DNA of 6,058 nucleotides from Herpetosiphonaceae bacterium (GTDB lineage Bacteria; Chloroflexota; Chloroflexia; Chloroflexales; Kallotenuaceae): NCBI GenBank assembly GCA_030147335.1, contig JASKZZ010000185.1:1-6058 (forward strand). Reading direction: 5' to 3'. A program made the position numbers and the translations under genes. The notes under the pieces are model-generated. The model saw only the letters and a program-made list of their open reading frames with translations, was not told the DNA's origin and did not search any database. The stretch's first letter is position 1, and each line of letters begins with the position of its first letter. Below, piece by piece: positions 5,790-6,058 of this stretch.

Positions 5790-6058
5790 CCAGGCAAGCC
5801 CTCGGGCTTCAGTACGTCTCGGCTCATGCCTCGCGGCACGTCCACCTGACGCCTGTTCCTCCGCTCATCTTGCGGCGCCCTTACCAGTCATATACTGCGA
5901 GGTGACTCGTCTTGTGGCGGGGTTCGCACTTAGATGCATTCAGCGCTTCGCCCTTCCGACCGTAGCTATGCAGGCTGCAGGTCGCCCCACACCTGCTCCA
6001 CCAGCGGGTCGTCCAGCCCGGTCCTCTCGTACTAGGGCCAGCCCCACGCAATCACCTA
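5790..6058 (-). rRNA. rrl: 23S ribosomal RNA, 3' end (continues beyond window)
   Basis: The minus strand carries the last ~270 nt of 23S rRNA. The sarcin-ricin loop sequence AGTACGAGAGGACC is complementary to 6020-6033. It is followed by CTGAATGCATCTAAGTGCGAA, which corresponds to the well-conserved CTGAAAGCATCTAAGC region of domain VI. The RNA then ends with GACGTACTGAAGCCCGAGGGCTTGCC near 5790, comparable with the E. coli 3' end GTACTAATGAACCGTGAGGCTT. The mature 3' end is approximate because the pairing 5' end of 23S is outside the window. The gene extends past base 6058. No interruption by an intron or insertion is seen in this part. Confidence 0.96.

Overview
This looks like an ordinary chromosomal housekeeping region from a free-living bacterium of moderate GC content. 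The style is compatible with Chloroflexota (a multi-membrane GT39-like glycosyltransferase, a DeaD-type helicase with a DbpA-like tail, an unlinked tRNA-Cys), but that placement is an inference. The partial 23S and the 5S genes at the right end would settle it in a database comparison. I see no transposase, phage gene, CRISPR array, toxin-antitoxin pair or defence system.

Layout from left to right. (1) Positions 1-825, + strand: the C-terminal part of a multi-pass membrane protein resembling GT39/ArnT-type glycosyltransferases, open at the left window edge. (2) Positions 951-1124: a self-contained tRNA-Cys(GCA) unit with a good sigma70-type promoter, encoded CCA and a strong hairpin terminator. 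The terminator also serves purA, which converges on it. (3) Positions 1140-2432, - strand: purA, adenylosuccinate synthase. (4) Positions 2433-2582: a divergent control region with an extended -10 for purA, a perfect 10-bp inverted repeat in the purA leader, a near-palindrome in the purA promoter spacer, and a GC hairpin abutting the helicase ribosome-binding site. (5) Positions 2583-4226, + strand: a DEAD-box RNA helicase with a C-terminal DbpA-type RNA-binding domain. (6) Positions 4227-4341: a short gap holding two stem-loops whose loops are complementary. (7) Positions 4342-5544, + strand: a probable two-gene operon of an ArsR-family repressor with a Cys-X-Cys motif and an alpha/beta hydrolase of the epoxide hydrolase type. 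(8) Positions 5543-5588: a second strong bidirectional terminator. (9) Positions 5592-6058, - strand: the 3' end of an rRNA operon (5S and the last ~270 nt of 23S).

The genes fall into separate functional units: envelope glycosylation, tRNA supply, AMP synthesis, RNA remodelling, a small sensor-regulated detoxification-like operon, and ribosomal RNA. The notable material lies in the gaps. Two convergent boundaries carry terminators of nearly the same design (19-bp perfect stems with A-rich/T-rich feet). The helicase-arsR gap has the best hint of an undescribed cis-acting RNA or operator. No exotic multi-gene system is supported.
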